Assembly: GCA_947460225.1 (NCBI GenBank)
Contig: CANHHI010000007.1
Span: forward strand, 1 to 24,614
DNA from: Flavobacteriales bacterium
GTDB lineage: Bacteria; Bacteroidota; Bacteroidia; Flavobacteriales_D; CANHHI01
Reading direction: 5' to 3'
DNA: 24,614 nucleotides
The notes below the pieces were generated by a model. The model saw only the letters and a program-made list of their open reading frames with translations. It was not told where the DNA came from and made no database searches. Position numbers and translations under genes: made by a program. Each line of letters starts with the position of its first letter. Position 1 is the stretch's first letter. Below, piece by piece: positions 23,692-24,614 of the stretch.

Positions 23692-24044
23692 AAATAGATT
23701 TTTTGTTGGCATTTTCCTTTTTATCTGTGGAACTGTCTTTTTTATTTGTAGCTTTATTGATGCTACTTTTCCCTCAAAAAAGCATCAACAGTTTAGCTGG
23801 CTATAGAACCGAGCGTTCCATGCAAAATCAACAAGCATGGGATTTTGCGCAAAGATATAGCATTATGCTTATATTTAAATATTATCTAAGTATGCTTGCG
23901 TGCAAAATCTTGTTGTTATGTTTGTTTAATGTTCCAGTACCTATTTTAGTTTTTGGCATTTTTACAGGTTTAATTCCTATGGGTCTGGTATTTTGGAAAA
24001 CCGAAAAAGCCTTATATCAACGTTTCCCAAAAGAAAAGCCATGA
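23688..24044 (+). CDS. SdpI family membrane protein
   Basis: 118 residues with three hydrophobic segments (about 4-28, 57-77, 82-105). The stretch SINSLAGYRTERSMQNQQAWDFAQRYS (about 32-58) matches the SdpI/YhfL family signature (N..GYRT..SM.N...W..A...S). SdpI of Bacillus subtilis is an immunity and signalling protein against the killing factor SDP, but most family members have no known role. The preferred start, ATG 23688, overlaps the previous stop as ATGA; the frame also opens 20 codons earlier. The 3' end overlaps the DCC gene (ATGA). Confidence 0.75.
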   Translation: MKIDFLLAFSFLSVELSFLFVALLMLLFPQKSINSLAGYRTERSMQNQQAWDFAQRYSIMLIFKYYLSMLACKILLLCLFNVPVPILVFGIFTGLIPMGLVFWKTEKALYQRFPKEKP

Positions 24045-24442
24045 TAGTCTTCTACGATTCTGATTGTTTGTTGTGTAGCCGAACCATTCGCTTTTTGCGC
24101 TACGTGGACACAAAAAACCAATTGACTTTTGAGGCTTTGCAATCTGAAAAAGCACAGGCATTGCCTGCTTTAATCTGCCTTCGGCAGGCAAGGCACACGC
24201 AAAACGTAGGGGCAGAAAATTTTACCACGCTGTATGTTTGGCACAACAACAAATGCTATGAAAAATCGGAGGCTATTTTTGAAATTTGCAGGGGTTTGGG
24301 TGGTTTTTGGCGCATCTTTTTGCTATTTGCATATTTGCCCAAATCTTGGCTAAACGCTTTATACGACTTTGTTGCTCGCAATCGTTACAGATGGTTTGGC
24401 AAAACAGATACTTGCACTTTGCCAATAAATCAAAAAAAATAA
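24041..24442 (+). CDS. DCC family thiol-disulfide oxidoreductase-like protein (DUF393) with an embedded palindromic repeat
   Basis: 133 residues. MIVFYDSDCLLCSRTIRFL holds the DxDCxLC motif that names the family (thioredoxin-like fold, Cys9 and Cys12). The C-terminal LYDFVARNRYRWFGKTDTC is the other conserved block. Between the conserved ALQSEKAQAL and LYVW is a longer linker than in members I remember, by about nine residues. It is encoded by a 45-base palindromic repeat (24152-24196) related to the repeat beside the CRISPR array. The reading frame is preserved. The cellular role of the family is unknown. The ATG overlaps the SdpI stop. Confidence 0.82.
   Translation: MIVFYDSDCLLCSRTIRFLRYVDTKNQLTFEALQSEKAQALPALICLRQARHTQNVGAENFTTLYVWHNNKCYEKSEAIFEICRGLGGFWRIFLLFAYLPKSWLNALYDFVARNRYRWFGKTDTCTLPINQKK
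24152..24196 (-). repeat. Dispersed palindromic repeat, copy B, inside a coding sequence
   Basis: Inverted relative to copy A at 1047-1089. It contains two perfect five-pair hairpins: CAGGC/GCCTG with loop ATT (24155-24167) and CTGCC/GGCAG with loop TTC (24175-24187). GTAGGGGC follows at 24206-24213, echoing the CCCCTAC beside copy A. It is in frame in the DCC gene, encoding roughly ALPALICLRQARH. Confidence 0.8.
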
Positions 24443-24460
24443 AAAAATCCACCTCCAAAA

Positions 24461-24494
24461 TTTGGAAATTTCGCTAGAATTTTTTTTATCTTTG
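24461..24494 (+). promoter_or_regulatory. Promoter at right edge
   Basis: -33 TTTG (24461-24464) and -7 TATCTTTG (24487-24494), 22 bases apart. A 13-base palindrome, TCCAAA-A-TTTGGA (24454-24466), covers the -33 box and could be an operator or chance. It would read rightward out of the window. Confidence 0.5.
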
Positions 24495-24572
24495 GCTCAT
24501 TGGTTTACGGCTCTATTTTTAATGCTTTATGATGCGTTTTTCACGAAAACATAAAGTATAAAAAAGCAGTAA

Positions 24573-24614
24573 ATGAAATACAAAAATATGTTAATTTTTA
24601 AACGCAATAGATTA
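24573..24614 (+). CDS. Possible start of a gene running off the right edge
   Basis: ATG at 24573 opens 14 codons (MKYKNMLIFKRNRL) without a stop to the window end, 78 bases after the promoter above. It is too short to judge; the basic, partly hydrophobic start would suit a membrane or exported protein. Confidence 0.2.
   Translation, partial: MKYKNMLIFKRNRL

Overview
The window comes from a member of the Bacteroidota. Three things point there. The gldE-gldD pair encodes gliding-motility proteins known only from this phylum. Many promoters have the phylum-type -7 box TAnnTTTG, and ribosome-binding sites are mostly absent. The set of ccmB-ccmC, caa3-type oxidase accessory genes and a Cas13b-type CRISPR locus is also typical. 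I cannot name a genus. The DNA is AT-rich throughout, and the first 480 bases are visibly more so.

Layout. Positions 3-500 hold the C-terminal end of a type VI-B (Cas13b) RNA-guided RNase, cut by the left edge. It runs directly into a CRISPR array of 8 repeats and 7 spacers (479-975). The effector's stop codon lies inside the first repeat. Positions 976-1128 hold no gene but contain a cluster of palindromic repeats, one of which recurs inside a coding sequence at 24.2 kb. Then come hldE kinase domain-trkH (+ strand, 1180-4000).

A long block on the - strand (4111-17804) is read right to left. It runs dpp4-POT transporter; thioredoxin-citrate synthase (gltA); ctaB, two oxidase subunit III genes, subunit IV, a SCO-like protein and SCO; metK; and plsC-ccmB-ccmC. 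Clear hairpin terminators follow gltA and metK, and a hairpin follows the POT gene.

From 17909 the + strand carries a Wza-like lipoprotein, gldE-gldD, yidC and rpe with a strong terminator. A chain of three small genes with ATGA overlaps follows: a two-TM protein of unknown function, an SdpI family protein and a DCC family protein. The right edge has a promoter and perhaps the first codons of another gene.

How they work together. Most of the window is core metabolism. It covers aerobic respiration (heme A synthesis, oxidase subunits, copper delivery, cytochrome c maturation, the TCA entry enzyme), envelope work (heptose phosphorylation, phosphatidate synthesis, membrane insertion, polysaccharide export, gliding) and peptide use (periplasmic dipeptidyl peptidase plus proton-driven peptide uptake). 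The accessory element is the CRISPR-Cas13 locus and the repeat-rich junction beside it. No rRNA, tRNA, transposase or prophage gene was seen.
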